64,000 nt of DNA, taken from NCBI GenBank assembly GCA_905160935.1, contig CAJHZI010000592.1:31001-95000 (forward strand). The letters are read 5' to 3'. A model generated the notes under the pieces. It searched no databases and had not been told where the DNA came from. It was given only the letters and a program-made list of their open reading frames with translations. This stretch comes from Enchytraeus crypticus (Eukaryota > Annelida > Clitellata > Enchytraeida > Enchytraeidae). The translations under genes and the position numbers were made by a program. Below, piece by piece: positions 10,873-23,165 of the stretch. How positions within the stretch are numbered: position 1 is the stretch's first letter; every line of letters begins with the position of its first letter.

Positions 10873-11274
10873 TGTGTCTAATGTAACTCGTTTGAGTTAC
10901 TTCAGAACTTCAAATCTCTCCTGACAGCTACTATAGCGATTAATTGGCTGATCGCTGAAGTGCTCCAATTATGTCGAGTTTTAAGTCAGGCTGTGATTAG
11001 AAATAGAGACCTTGGACCTGTCACTTGCTCTACATCGGAATGCATTGTCTGAGTTTCAATGAGGCAATCGAATCGGCCAGATTTCTCTCTCACTCACTCT
11101 ATTATCAGCATCATGAACAAAGTCTTCATGTCTCACAATCATATTACAGCTCCAGGCATTCCTCTAGCGGCTTCCCTTAACTCTATACGAATTACTGATC
11201 TGCCAAAAGTGCTGCTTGTCCTGTAGCTATTGCTAGCATACTAGTCGCTAATCAGAAACAATGTTCAGTCATCG

Positions 11275-11480
11275 CTCTATGTTAGTGCTATTCTATGTCA
11301 GTGTTATTCTATGTTAGTGTTATTCTATGTTAGTGTTATTCTATGCTAGTGTTATTCTATGTCAGTGTTATTCTATGTTAGTGATATTCTATGTCAGTGT
11401 TATTCTATGTTAGTGTTATTCGATGCTAGTGTTATTCTATGTTAATGTTATTCTATGTTAGAGTTATTCTATGCCAGTGT
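11275..11480 (+). repeat. 16-bp tandem repeat
   Basis: Units of TTCTATGTTAGTGTTA with T/C and G/A variants, about 12 copies. Confidence 0.9.
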
Positions 11481-11939
11481 AATGTCAAATTTCCGTTTAC
11501 TTGGATTACGACACACCAACTGTCTTCCATCGATTTACTTGCTTCACGAAGAGACGAGTGTGCCATAATTTTTATCCATTTTATGCAGCTTTTTGATTGA
11601 CGCAAATACAGCTGTAAAGTTGTTTCTCATTGCCTTTCTCTGTTTTTGTCGCTTCCTACTACTCTCGCTACAAATTGTTAATTTATTTTACATTGACCGG
11701 CCTGACACAACCCCGTACAATTATAGCATTTGTTGATTTAACTAGAGCTTAATAACCTAATAGCCATATAGGAGCGCCTTCAAGACAGGTTAGGTCTAAC
11801 CTTTAAGCGATCGACATGGTTCAAACTGCATTCTGGACTTTTGACAGATTTTTGTGTATGATATTTTCTTATCTGAAGCCCTGGCAATTTGAAAATTATT
11901 GACAAAAATTATCGACACTGATGAGTTTTTGCAGAGCAA

Positions 11940-12440
11940 GCAGCTGCTGTTTTAGCAGCTAAAGCAGCCAATGCAGCTAATGCAGCTAAAGCAGCTAATG
12001 CAGCTAATGCAGCTACAGCAGCTAATGCAGCTACAACAATCAGCCTAATCACAGCAGCTGCTGCAGCAGCAGCTATATAAACTTAATCGTCAGTCATTAA
12101 TATTGAGCTAAGTATATCTGACATGGCGGTTAGCACAGAAGCTGCAGCTATCGGCAGCCGGTAGCTGTCATTGCAGCGATCTCAGCTGCAGCTACTTCAC
12201 ATTCATCAGCTGCAGTACTATAAGGGCGACATCAGCCCCAGCAGAGACAGCTGCTGCAGTAGCCACGATAAGCTCAACAGCTGAGTAGCTGTTGACACAG
12301 CAGCTGTATAGCTGGTGACACAGCAGCTGTATAGCTGGTGACACATCAGCGGTATAGCTGGTGACACAGCAGCTACAACCGATTCAGCTGCCATTTGAGC
12401 CACTATAGCACTTAGGCAAAGTGGATGAAACTGCTGCAGC
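11940..12440. repeat. GCAGCT-rich low-complexity region
   Basis: Clusters of GCAGCTAATGCAGCTAAAG and, from 12290, three copies of a 27-bp unit AGCTGTATAGCTGGTGACAC plus AGCAGCT. Open frames here are by-products of the repeat. Confidence 0.8.
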
Positions 12441-13254
12441 AGCCAAAGCTGCTCACAGCTGTTACACCAGCTTGTAGTAAGTTCTTTATAATTACGACCT
12501 TGGGATTTTTTAAGGAAGTAGGAGAATTGCCAAACCAAAAAACTAAATGTTTATCATTATCCAACTAATGCAGATGCTGAAAATTACATTGATGAAATCT
12601 CAAAAAACAATATGATGATTAAATACCAAATTATCATGATGATCGATGAAATGTCAAAAGCAATTATTTTTCTTAAAGCAACCATACACGTGTTTGTATA
12701 TGTCAAGTATATTACGCGTCAGCGTGTCAAAGAGTTATAGCTTTGTGAAGATGCAATTCAACGTTGTGGTTTTATTGACGATAAACTTTGATTTTAGCCA
12801 TAGACTATACAATGTCATGTAAATAATTTATTTTAAATGAGAATTGTTGTCTCAGACAAATTGCTGCTATCCATAAAGCGTCTCATAAAATCGATATAAA
12901 TAGGATGCGTTAACATTGTTCTGATACTCGATCTGATTCTTAACATCTTCATTAGCACAGCCTTTGTTTTTTACTTAGTTTCAGATTGAGAATAACTGCA
13001 CCGGTCTATGCAGAAATCACGTGGATATACAGTAATTGGATTGATATATCTGAATTGTTAAAATCGCGGATGATTAAAACTGGACAACAATTGCTGGAGA
13101 TAATGATAAGTATATTACTGCATGTTGGTGGTTCTATTGTATTAACATCTCGATATCAACAGAGCTTGATAAACAAAGCTATACAGAGCTTTATTATTCA
13201 AATAATTGTCAGCTAGTGAGCTGACAATTATTTGAATAATATCTCATCAATGGC

Positions 13255-13400
13255 TCTCACCAATGGCTGGAGCCAGTGGCGATGTCGATAAGATACTCGA
13301 CCGCGGATCAGTATGTGCGGGGTTCAAATCCTGGGCTCGTCCGTCACTGACATTGCTTTCGAGTTAGGAAACTGACGTTAGCCTTAGCTAACTTCAAATT
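13255..13400 (+). repeat. tRNA-derived SINE family 1
   Basis: Nearly complete copy: CCAGTGGCGATGTCGATAAG (A-box area), GGGGTTCAAATCCTGGGCTC (B-box), GTCACTGACATTGCTTTCGA, GAAACTGACGTTAGCCTTAG. It ends about 230 bases before the zinc-finger start codon. Confidence 0.85.
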
Positions 13401-13630
13401 AATCTTGAAGCCTTTAGTCTTCCACACTGGAAGCTAAAAGCGGCTTAAGCCATTGCAGGACATCAGTGAGACAAAGCTTCAGATTAAATGCGGCTTAAGC
13501 CACTCCAGCATTCATTGACACAAAACCTCAGAGTAAATGCGACTTAAACCATTTCATGGCTTCATTAAGACAATGTCATGAAATCGATTTGACGTAATGG
13601 ATTGATGAGATTTATATCAAGTTCGACAGA

Positions 13631-16600
13631 ATGGTAGAAGAGAGGAATCAGCATACGAGAGAAGAAGGCAAGTCTGGTAGGGAGTTGTCGTATGAACCAG
13701 TGTTAAAATGGCGGTCTAGACGTAAACAGACGTGCCCGAGCAGGCTGACTGATACATCAGTCATCAGACAATTTGGTGTAGATAAGTCAAGCTCTGACCC
13801 ACATGTGGATGGTGAAGTCAATGGCTGCAGTAGAAATTACACAAGTGTCAAGGAAATCTTAGAAGATTTGGGAGAAGAGACGGGGTTGGCAACTTGCCAG
13901 GTATGCGGACTGTCCGAGCTCATTGGTAAAGAGCTTAGTGACCATAGAGATCAAGATCATGTTGATCAAGAGCAGGTAGAACAAGAGAATGTGGATCAAG
14001 AGCATGTTGATCAAGAGCATGTGGATCAAGAGAATGAAGATCAAGAGCATGTGGATCCAGAGCATGTGGATCAAGAGAATGAAGATCAAGAGCATGTGGA
14101 TCAAGAGCATTCTTCACTTCTTGATAACGTCGGAGTCCAACGAATCAAGTCAACCTGTCAAAATAATAAATTTCCAACTAAATATCATCGCTTAGGCAGC
14201 AAGTTCCAGTTTGAAGTGGAGTCGAGTAGCTTCGACTACAGAATTGAGATGATTTTAAATGAGTCTAATAAACTGAACAACGTTGAAGGGACACCAGTCG
14301 CAGTGGGGAGTAGGACTTTCAACGGTACACTGGAACATAGGGACACGAAATCTACCGGGGTGGACTTAGTTGAGAATGAAATTACCCAAGTTCATTCGTT
14401 GAACTGCTTGAACAGAATTAGTAAGAAAAACTGCCGCAAATCTGACTCCATCTCAGCTCTTCCATGCAATGGAGTAGAGCATGCCGATCAATGTCAAGAC
14501 AACGTAAGATATAAACTTAGTGATAATCTCATATTTAAAAATTCCATTGAAAAGGATAAGGACGATGAAAGAGATAGCCATATCTTGACTGATTTAACAG
14601 CCAGAGCTGGGGAAGATCAGCTTGCAACTGAGCATAGCGAGTTACTGATTGGTGGAGGCGAAACTTGCGAGCTTTGTTATAGGCAGTTTTCTAACAAGTA
14701 CTATCTGCGCAAACATAATCTTGATCTTCACGGGACAGCTTGTAACATCACCAGAGGTGTCAACGTCCCATCTCAAAGTGAGTCTGGCTTGAACCTCCCA
14801 TCCTTCTCTTACCTCTCCCGGAGTTCTTCCTGCAATCCCTCGTCTTCCATCGGGAGTGAAATGCCTCTCCGTGTAACCGAGAAGTTCTCCAAGCAGTCCT
14901 GGTGTAATGCAATAAGTTGTCTTCCGTTGAACCTTAGCCATAATTCCAGTCTTCCAGAACTTTCGCAAAGCTTTCTTTCACACAGTTCGAGTGAGGCGTT
15001 ATCTTCAGTGAAGACTTCCTCACTGATAGATTCTGGTAACAGCATTCCACGAGATTCATCTCTCTCCACAAATCTTCTAAACGGCGCAAGCTTTCCTCAA
15101 ACCCCATTCAAGAAAATCCTTTCTGATGCAGGATTGCAGAGCGGAAATGATTCAAATCACATCCAAGTTGACTCCATCACTGAGGAGCCTTCCAGGGGAT
15201 TGAACGACAAACTTAGCGAGAAAAGTATGTCAAATAAAACCTGGATAGTATGCTTACTGGAGTCTCTACTTCTATCAAATCCTCTGTTAGGTGTATCCAC
15301 ACTTCCAATGTTTCCTGGTGGACTCTTTAGCAGTCCAAGTAACCTCATGAGTTATGCAGCATCCACACTGTCCGGCCAATCAGAATCTTGCACGTCTGAC
15401 GAGAGGTCAGTAATTCGTACAGGAAACCCTCAAATCTCAGAATCTCTATCGAAATCGGCCTCAGCTAATCAATTTCGTTTCTTCAGAGCATCAGGCCTCG
15501 AGGAGGCCGATGAACCTGGGTCTCTTCATCACAGCGATGAAGGTAATGGAGGAACTACCGAGGCCGGTAGTGCTTGTCATATGTGTGGTAAAGAATTCTG
15601 CAATTCCTACTTCGTTAAGATACACTTGCGTGACAAACACGGTATACCACTAACAAATGTTTGCTCTTCTTCTCACATCACTTCATGCGCAGTTAATTCT
15701 AACCCTGGCAATATGCCAGGTCTTTCACGTAAAGAGGAGGGGCTTGATGCAATAGAGGGCGGGGTCTTCGTTAAGCCTGACCCAGAGCCAGAGTCAACAA
15801 GAGATGATTGTCAGCTGTGTGGGCGGAGTTTTACAAATCGCTACTCCCTTATTAATCACCTCATGAATATTCATCACGTAAAACCTGACGGCTACGGGCT
15901 TGCAAGCGAACTGCTGCAGCTGAGTTCTCTTTTCAGCAGCCAGCTGCAGCAGCAGATAGCAGCAGATCAGTGCAAGCAGCTACTCATAAGTTCTCAACAG
16001 CTGCCCCAGCTAGAAGCCACTGTAAAGCGAGACAGTGTGGTTACTGGAACATCGGACGATCTACAGGAGATGGAAAGGAAGACGTTACATGAGAGGTCTT
16101 GCCTGAAGGCAACCAAGAGCAGTGTTTTGAAGTCTGAAGCGATGCTTCTGGAACACTGTGCCGCTGATGAAGGTCAAATACCTGCAGAGGTCACGCCTTA
16201 CCCACAGTGCGGTGAGGGTTATACAGTCCACTCTGAAGATCTTGATTCTATGCAGGTATAGTTACTCACCCAGATGTGTAAACATGTAGCATAAAGTCGA
16301 ATTTAGCATTCATCATCAGCAGTTATCAGCATTCATCGAATTAATGCTGATAACTAGAGATCCGCTGTAAATAACTAATAAACCGACCATACAACCAACT
16401 AAGTCATAACTTAACATCCAGTAAGGATTTCAATTAAATATCTCATTTCTACATGTGCTATAGGCTACGCGTTGTATGCTTAGCTTATCTTATGTTTTAA
16501 GTTTGCTGCACGCTCGATGATTCAAGATTGGTGAGGATGATGATTTAAAAGTCCTATGGTAAATTTTAATTTAATTACTGTTGATATTGATTTGTTTCCT

Positions 16601-17924
16601 ATCCCAGACGGAGAAGCATCATCAGGTCAAACACATGTTGTTGGAAGAAGTCTCTATGAAGGAGGAACCTCCGCATAGTTCCTTTGATCCACCCACATCT
16701 TCCAGTCACCTCGCTCCAGGTGACGTCAGAGTTCCTCCACCACTGCGCCGACGAAGACGTCGAGGTGACTCCAGCAGAGCCGAAGGTCCTGATGGAAAGA
16801 GAGCTCTTCGTCACAACACTGGAAAAATCTCTCCAGCTGATGACTCAGCGATTAGTGGGAAGTCCTCATTGATATCCGGGCGTGAAGTGGAGCATGTGGG
16901 ACTTCATGCAGGACATTTTCCACCTCCAGCTTCCACAAGCGATTACATGTCTTCCAGAAACAAATCATCACTCCAGGAACTCACGCTAGATCAGAAAATA
17001 ATCAACAGCAAGTGGAAAAGTGTGGATCTCATTTCCAATAGGGCAGATCAATCAGATGTCCAGATATCATTTAATAGACCCTTCACCACCTCTCCATTGA
17101 CTCTAGGTCAGCATCTGACGCTGGATGGAAGAAGTGCAGCTGCGGGGCTGCAACACCTTGCTCTCCAGCTAGGCCTCAACTTGGATCACATGGGAACTGG
17201 ACTGACCGGAACTAACCTGTTCATCTCAGGATCATCTCCACCTCGAGATGCCTCCCAGTCTGTTGATTTATTTCAAAACTTTGGCGACAGTTTTCCAGAC
17301 AGCCTGACCTGCTCTATGCTGGACTACTGCGGGTTTAGTCAGAGGCTCTCTGGCAGTGGAGGGGCGCTTGTCACTCCAGGCGATCTCGTCAGGTCTGGAA
17401 TCGACCCCGAGGCCTATTGCGACATTTGTCAGAAAGAGTTCTGTAGCAAGTACTTCCTCAAGACTCATCGGCTGAAGATCCACGGCATAAATTCTCAGGT
17501 GAACTCTGCGAGCAGTTCAGAGCGAGAGATGGAGACGTTCTTCAACAGTGGACAGAATCTTCTGTCTCATCTTGACAAGTACAGTTTGAGTCGTTTCGGA
17601 AGCAGTGATGGAGGCGCATCCATGGAGTCCATCCATGACAACACCGATCAGATTCGAACCCATCTTCAGGAGAGAACCGTGATCCATGCAGCTGTGAGAG
17701 AAGTTAAGACTAAACCCAGCGAAATCAATCAATCAACTAATAGATCGTCTAAAGGTCAGGGTTCGAATCTTAACTCAGGCAGAGTAACATGCGATATCTG
17801 CTCTAAAGAACTGTGCAATAAGTATTTTCTTAAGACGCATATCATGAAGATACACAAGAATTCGATCAGTTCGACAGATGGCGGGATAGATCTGAGCCTG
17901 CAAATGCCACACATTGCGTGCTAG
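13631..17924 (+). CDS. C2H2 zinc-finger protein with five KYFLKTH-type fingers
   Basis: Two exons, 13631-16255 and 16608-17924, join in phase 0 (donor GCAG/GTATAG, acceptor ATCCCAG) into about 1,313 residues. Five spaced C2H2 fingers share an unusual core, C-x2-C-x-K/R-E/Q-F-C/S-N-K-Y-F-L-K-T-H-x3-x-H-G: near residues 346 (CELCYRQFSNKYYLRKH), 648 (CHMCGKEFCNSYFVKIH), 725 (CQLCGRSFTNRYSLINH), 1145 (CDICQKEFCSKYFLKTH) and 1270 (CDICSKELCNKYFLKTH). The fingers are not joined by TGEKP linkers but separated by long Ser-rich, probably disordered spacers. An N-terminal C-x2-C...H-x5-H stretch near residue 95 may be a relic finger. The acidic DQEHVDQEN repeats at 13950-14110 are coded by an 18-bp tandem repeat. 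A nuclear DNA- or RNA-binding role is inferred; I do not recognise the ortholog. Confidence 0.8.
13950..14112 (+). repeat. In-frame tandem repeat coding (D/V)QE(H/N) units
   Basis: GATCAAGAGCATGTGGAT-type units, 15 or 18 bp, about ten copies. The frame stays open because unit length is a multiple of three. Confidence 0.9.
16256..16607 (+). other. Intron of the zinc-finger gene
   Basis: AT-rich 352-base intron with no recognised repeat except a short internal ATCAGCAGTTATCAGCATTC duplication near 16310. Confidence 0.75.
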
Positions 17925-18004
17925 GTATAATTCTGATGGTTAGGCATATGGGATTTAGATATTTGTATCCATTACAATTCGATAGATGGCGAGTTTTTTT
18001 GATT

Positions 18005-18245
18005 GTCTTAATAGCGTAGCGTAGGGGTAACGTCATGAAGTATTAAATTACAGACCCTGAGGTAAATTGAACCCTCGTGAGTTCGAATCCCAGCCGCGCT
18101 AATCCGAGAGTAAAATCTCGAACATTCACTGGACTTGTAATACGAGAAATGGTCTAAATTGGCCAACGGTTTATACATGTGATATTAAAATGTGATAGAT
18201 ATCAACACAGTTGATCATTTCACTATAATGCGTGTTTATTTTTTT
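18005..18245 (+). repeat. tRNA-derived SINE family 2
   Basis: AATAGCGTAGCGTAGGGGTA head, B-box GAGTTCGAATCCCAGCCGCG, body with GTTGATCATTTCACTATAAT and GCGTGTTTATTTTTT tail. Confidence 0.85.
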
Positions 18246-18604
18246 TAAATCTAAACACGACAGTTCGATAGATGGCATGATTAAGCTGAACCTGGTCTAT
18301 ACTCTATACACAGTTTAATTAAACATAGCCTAAGATCTACCCATGAATTAGTACAACAATTTCCTGTGGCCGAACAGTCGTGCTATTCTGCATGCTAGAC
18401 TTACATGATCTCGTAATGCAGTGAATTAATACGTGGTCTAATTTCTACGTGAAACTATTGCAGACTTACTAATGTTAAGTTTTTAACAAAAGCCGTGCGC
18501 AGGGTAGAAATATTTCCTTAATATTTAAAGTCAACTTCAAATGCGCTGCTTGTATTCTAATCAGGAGTCTTAGAGAATATTGCAATAAAACTTTTATAAT
18601 GTAT

Positions 18605-18985
18605 AGAGAATCTTCTTCATTGCACTGTCAAGTGGCAGGTTCAAGGTACATATTCATACTCAAAGTCTGTTTTCTCGCTCCATAAGAGCACTCCTTAGAT
18701 CAACAAGTTAATCCCTTCACAAAGTCTATGCTATATAGACTACCTATATAGCTTATAGCTTGGGAAAATATGGCTTCTGAGGTGGTTTACGCTTGCCTTC
18801 CTCAGATAGGTGGATTAATTACCATTTAATCCTGGGGGAAAATATTTCATGGTGAAGTGGGTCCCCTCTTGCCATCCTCAGCTCCTGCCTTTAGTCGCCT
18901 CTTATGTACACGCGGAAGATTGTTTGCGGTTGCCCTATTCTGCAGTATTCCAACCACACCCGAGCACAACACGGAGAATATAGAA
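18605..18985 (+). repeat. Long dispersed repeat family B
   Basis: Starts CATTGCACTGTCAAGTGGCA and runs through TTCATACTCAAAGTCTGTTT, AGCTTGGGAAAATATGGCTT, AGTCGCCTCTTATGTACACG to CCACACCCGAGCACAACACG. Other copies: 24365-24565 (+, partial), 26430-26850 (-), 8390-8480 (+, partial). No coding frame or terminal repeats seen. Confidence 0.75.
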
Positions 18986-19124
18986 AATATTACAATAGAA
19001 ACTTTTGTAATGATTTATTACATCTAGTGGTCACCTGATCTCTTACAGATACACAAGTAGGGTATGACCCTAGTCACTTAGCTCAAGAGTCGCTCGTGTA
19101 AACATACAAGCAATAGTATTGTGC

Positions 19125-19435
19125 TAGTATAAGTGTACTAATATTAGTGTACTAGTATGAGTGTACTAATATGAGTGTACTAATATGAGTGTACTAGTAT
19201 GAGTGTACTAATATGAGTGTACTAATATGATTGTACTAATATGAGTGTACTAATATGAGTGTGCTAGCATAAGTGTACTAATATGAGTGTACTAATATGA
19301 GTGTACTATTATGAGTGTACAAATATGAGTGTACTAGTATGAGTGTACTAATATGAGTGTACAAATATGAGTGTACTAGTATGAGTGTACTAATATGAGT
19401 GTACTAATATGAGTGTACTAGTATGAGTGTACCAA
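19125..19435 (+). repeat. 14-bp tandem repeat
   Basis: Units of GTGTACTAATATGA with GTATGA and ACAAAT variants, about 21 copies. Confidence 0.9.
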
Positions 19436-19469
19436 TATCTTCCTTTCTTAAGATCCATGTTTTACAGCC

Positions 19470-19640
19470 ATACAATAGCGTGGTCCTAACCAAAGTTTGC
19501 GATATACCATTCTTTTCTTAGGGGTTATGCTTATGACGAGGTGGGCCCCCTAAGTCTTCCTCAGCTTTGACTGATATTTACTGGCCAGAGGCGTCATTCC
19601 TTTAGAAAACTATCTTGTTTACCCAATATATATGTAGGCC
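19470..19640 (+). repeat. Dispersed repeat family E
   Basis: GATATACCATTCTTTTCTTA..GACGAGGTGGGCCCCCTAAG..GGCCAGAGGCGTCATTCCTT. Also at 36325-36470 (+) and 56145-56245 (-). Confidence 0.7.
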
Positions 19641-19644
19641 TCTA

Positions 19645-19645
19645 T

Positions 19646-19703
<58 letters not shown>
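19645..19703. repeat. (TA)n microsatellite
   Basis: About 55 bases of TA inside the flank of repeat family E. Confidence 0.95.
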
Positions 19704-19705
<2 letters not shown>

Positions 19706-20469
19706 AAGGTTTATATATACGGGTAGTTAAAATGCCACTACTTGAATTAGTCATCACTTTTGCACTTATCGTTATGACTGACTATGAGTGTCACTAGTTG
19801 ATTTAGTCATCGTTGTCTGACTATATTTTGAAGAAGCCTTGGCTTGGACACGGAGATAAACAAGTCATAATAGATAGTACAGCCAGGGTTACCACCACCA
19901 AACACAAGCAAATACACACTGAACTTATAGATCTCTTAATTAGAACAAAATCAAGAACTTTGCCACTCCTCATATGGTCTCTGTTTCGTGTAATGCCTCT
20001 AGGCTAGTCAGTTGAATGAGCTAGGATTTGTTTCATTGGACGAGAGAGGATGGGGATTTAACTACAGGCATTACGTGTGTTTTACTTAATGACCAATATT
20101 TATCACAGTCTCTTGAACGTCTACCTGTATTCTACACGAGTTTCCTACACCTCACGGCTTTTACTGCCAATTAAAGAACTGACGCTCTTGTCATTGATTG
20201 ACAATTATCAGGGGCGTGACTATCTACAACTCGAGAACTGAGCATTTTAATAGTAGCGATGAATGCGGTAGATTTAGTTGTGAAAGCTACAGGTACGTAC
20301 CTCCAAATAACACTCAATGAATTCATATCTTAAATTTGTCCACTCTCCTTTACTCCCCATCCGTTCTCCTTTCTCTCATCTGCTCCAAGTGTGTCGACTC
20401 TCGGATTAAATTCTGACTGATCTCACAAAACATTATTATTATATTACTTATTTATGTTCTCAGAATAAA

Positions 20470-20715
20470 GCTGGTAAAGCTAAGGACAGTTAAACTTAGC
20501 TGTTTCCTCACTCGAAAGCGATGTCAATGACGGGTGAGCCAAGGATTTGAACCTGCACATACTGATCCGCGATCGAATATCATACCGATTTCGCCACTGG
20601 CTCCAGCCGTATGGTTGTGAATACCCTTTGATGGTTATGATGAATGGTTTAGCTAAATGTTGGTGTCGATTGAATATCATACCGACATCACCACTGGCTC
20701 CAGCCAATTTATCAT
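20470..20715 (-). repeat. SINE family 1, one full and one partial reverse copy
   Basis: 20480-20605 reads the full reverse pattern (TTTCCTCACTCGAAAGCGAT to GCCACTGGCTCCAG). 20665-20705 repeats only the last part, GTCGATTGAATATCATACCG to CACTGGCTCCAG, suggesting a tandem partial copy. Confidence 0.8.
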
Positions 20716-20744
20716 AATAATACAATGCAATATATTACTATATA

Positions 20745-20935
20745 ATACTCTCTTCTCTCTCTCTTAGTGCACTGCCTACTGGCAGGTCCGTGGTACATAA
20801 CGCCTCCACTCTTCTCTGTCTTCCGCCTTCCTCTTCATTTCCACAAATGAGTGGGTTGTCATGATATACCATTATTTTCTTGGGGGATATGCTTTTTGAC
20901 GAGATGGAACCCCTATGCCTTCCTATATAATACAA
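20745..20935 (+). repeat. Dispersed repeat family C
   Basis: TTAGTGCACTGCCTACTGGC plus AGGTCCGTGGTACATAACGC, CTCCACTCTTCTCTGTCTTC. Copies: 31195-31260 (+), 34965-35055 (-), 39845-39915 (-), 56265-56370 (-). Confidence 0.75.
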
Positions 20936-21284
20936 TCATATTATAATAATATGTTTGTATCGGTGACACAAACACTGCACATTTTAAATACTTGAATCTT
21001 CCATCTAAAAGAGTATCGACCGGAAAAGTCACAAGATATTCAGCCACCAGGACTGACTGCGAAAGACTGCATGAATGACAATTGCTTGTACCTAGATAAT
21101 CGCACTGCTAAGCTTACAACGAGGAAGTGCTGAACAACTAAAGGTGAAACACGGACTCTTGTTGTAACAACAGCGCGTTGTCAGCTGGTTAAGTGGGACA
21201 TTTACCCCACAATATTGTGAGAGATAAGAAAAAAGCTATTGTTAATTAATATTAGCTGTACTAGTAAACTGTAGCTCTGAGTAA

Positions 21285-21360
21285 AAGCTGGTAGAGCTGA
21301 TGTTAACGTCAATTTCGTCACTCGAAAGCGATGTCAGTAACGGGCAAGCCCAGGATTGTC
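21285..21360 (-). repeat. SINE family 1 tail fragment
   Basis: AATTTCGTCACTCGAAAGCG, ATGTCAGTAACGGGCAAGCC; truncated at the B-box. Confidence 0.75.
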
Positions 21361-21479
21361 TCAAATCACACAACTTACGTGTACATGGTATAGTAGAAAG
21401 ACATTAAATGGTAGTGAAATGACATTAAAGAGAATGAGAGTACAGCTCTTGTCACTCGTTCTTTTATGCTTTCATACCG

Positions 21480-21610
21480 ACAGTGGAAAATGTCGGTAAG
21501 ATACTCGACAACGTATCAGTATGTGCAGGGTTCAAATCCTGGGCTCGCCCGTCACTGACATCGCTTTCGAGTGAGGAAACTGACGTTAACGTTAGCTGTA
21601 CCAGCTTTTT
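21480..21610 (+). repeat. tRNA-derived SINE family 1
   Basis: TGTCGGTAAGATACTCGACA, AGGGTTCAAATCCTGGGCTC, ATCGCTTTCGAGTGAGGAAA, CTGACGTTAACGTTAGCTGT. Confidence 0.85.
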
Positions 21611-21689
21611 TCTCAGAGCAACAGTTTTGCTAGTGCAGCTAATTACAGCAAGCGGTGATTCAAGTTTTAGAATCGTCCAATAGATTGAA

Positions 21690-21775
21690 GTTTACTGACG
21701 TATCTGACATCATCCCTGTATGAGGAAACGGACGTTAAACCCTTATTATTAAACCTTTATTATTATTGCCGTTTA
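21690..21775 (+). repeat. SINE family 3 tail fragment
   Basis: CATCATCCCTGTATGAGGAA then ACGGACGTTAAACCCTTATT and a short ATT run. Confidence 0.7.
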
Positions 21776-21942
21776 GCATCGCGCTTGATTTAAAGATTTT
21801 TATAGTAAATAGTTAGGAGCCTAAATCTTTGAATGATGTATAAGGAAGTAAAGGGGAGTTTAAAGTGTAACCTAGAATTTTAATTTCTCTGTCGGTCTAC
21901 CCGTGAATCTTCTACTAAGACATGTGGCCAGCACGCACTAGC

Positions 21943-21955
21943 GTTGCTAGGCAAC
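21943..21955 (+). promoter_or_regulatory. X-box-like palindrome (RFX site candidate)
   Basis: GTTGCTAGGCAAC is an almost perfect inverted repeat fitting the RFX X-box consensus GTNRCC-N-RGYAAC except one base. Thirty bases on, AAACATGGCGGCAG resembles a metazoan start context but its frame closes after 12 codons. It could belong to an untranslated first exon of NIM1K or an unseen gene. Confidence 0.35.
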
Positions 21956-22574
21956 CACGAAGCATTGGGCTCTCTCAAGACAAACATGGCGGCAGTGACT
22001 GAGCCCTCAGCTATTATACACTAGTTAGCCTTTATACAGCTGTGCCTAGAAATAGGCTACATGTAGGCTAGAAATAGACTACAGGTAGGCTACTGGCTAG
22101 ACTGCGGTTAAATACGATTTTGTTTAGTTAGATCGGTAGGCTAATGTTTTCGTTGAGTGCTTTAGAACATAAGTTTACAGCCGATATTATGAAGTTAGTC
22201 CTATATATACCAGTCGAGCCTTTTGTAATTGTTAGCGCCATAAGTATCAGGTAATGTCAGTTATTACCTCATTAAATAACTGCTGAGCAGTAATAAATTA
22301 CCATGTAGTGGCAATTAAGCTTATTACTTAATTATATGATTGTAGAGTAGTAATAACGTTAATTATCATAAAGTAGCAAGTACTACTTAATTTAATAATT
22401 GTAGATTACTATGTAATTAATTAATACGTGAATATTATCATTCCATGTGTTTCCTTCTTCAACTCGTGATTATTATAAATCTTTGCCTCTGGATATCCAA
22501 TCGATTGCAACCGGCGTTGATTTAAGAACAACCTTCCATCACCCTGAGGTTTTATTCATTCAAAATTGTCAATA

Positions 22575-22685
22575 GTCGTTCGTCCAAGGAGATCACCCAT
22601 CCAAGTACTAACCGAACCCGACGTTGCTTAATTTCTGGCAATTGAAGCAAGCACTCTACTGTGTGAGCTAAACTTAGTCTTATGA
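22575..22685 (-). repeat. 5S-rRNA-like relic
   Basis: GAGATCACCCATCCAAGTAC plus TAACCGAACCCGACGTTGCT plus TAATTTC is the reverse complement of the conserved middle of 5S rRNA (GCTTAA..GGGTTNGGTTAGTACTTGGATGGGTGA). The ends do not match, so it is a 5S-derived repeat or relic and not a working gene. Confidence 0.6.
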
Positions 22686-23109
22686 TGCACGCACATACAA
22701 AGTTATCGAAGTTATCGAAGTTATCTAAGTTATCGAAGTTATCGAAGTTTTCCATAAAAGATACGATAAAAGACATATGCACCAAGATAATGCAAAACAA
22801 GATAATGAATGATAAAGGATAATGAAAGATAAAAGACAAATGCACAATCTGTCAACACTCTCGTTATAAAAATAGTGAAGACGCAACAAGTCACTGTTGA
22901 AGTCAAAGGAAAAAGATTAAGAATAAGTCATCTTCAGTTTGATGCTACATCAGCTGCGAAAGCTGGTAAAGCTATTGTTAACGTCAGTTTCCTCACTCGA
23001 AAGCGATGTCAGTGATGGCAAAGTTCACTGTGTCAAAAATCAAAGTTCACTTTCGATTACGTACGTGTTACTGACTACGACTTCTGCAGTTGACCTGTCA
23101 ACATTGGCC

Positions 23110-23165
23110 CATATTGTAACATAATATAACATAACATAACATAACATAATATAACATAACAAACT
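23110..23165 (+). repeat. ATAACATAAC tandem repeat
   Basis: Short array of ATAACATAAC/ATAATATAAC. A SINE-1 tail fragment in reverse orientation lies just before, at 22960-23015. Confidence 0.85.

Noticed and set aside
12218-12538. 106-codon minus-strand frame
   Set aside because: Made mostly of GCAGCT-type low-complexity sequence; no motif or exon context.
13255-13400. tRNA gene (A-box and B-box present)
   Set aside because: The sequence occurs in more than ten copies with a common non-tRNA tail and does not fold as a proper cloverleaf; it is a SINE. The same applies to the SINE-2 copies.
22575-22685. 5S rRNA gene
   Set aside because: Only the middle part resembles 5S; the ends and the terminal helix are missing.
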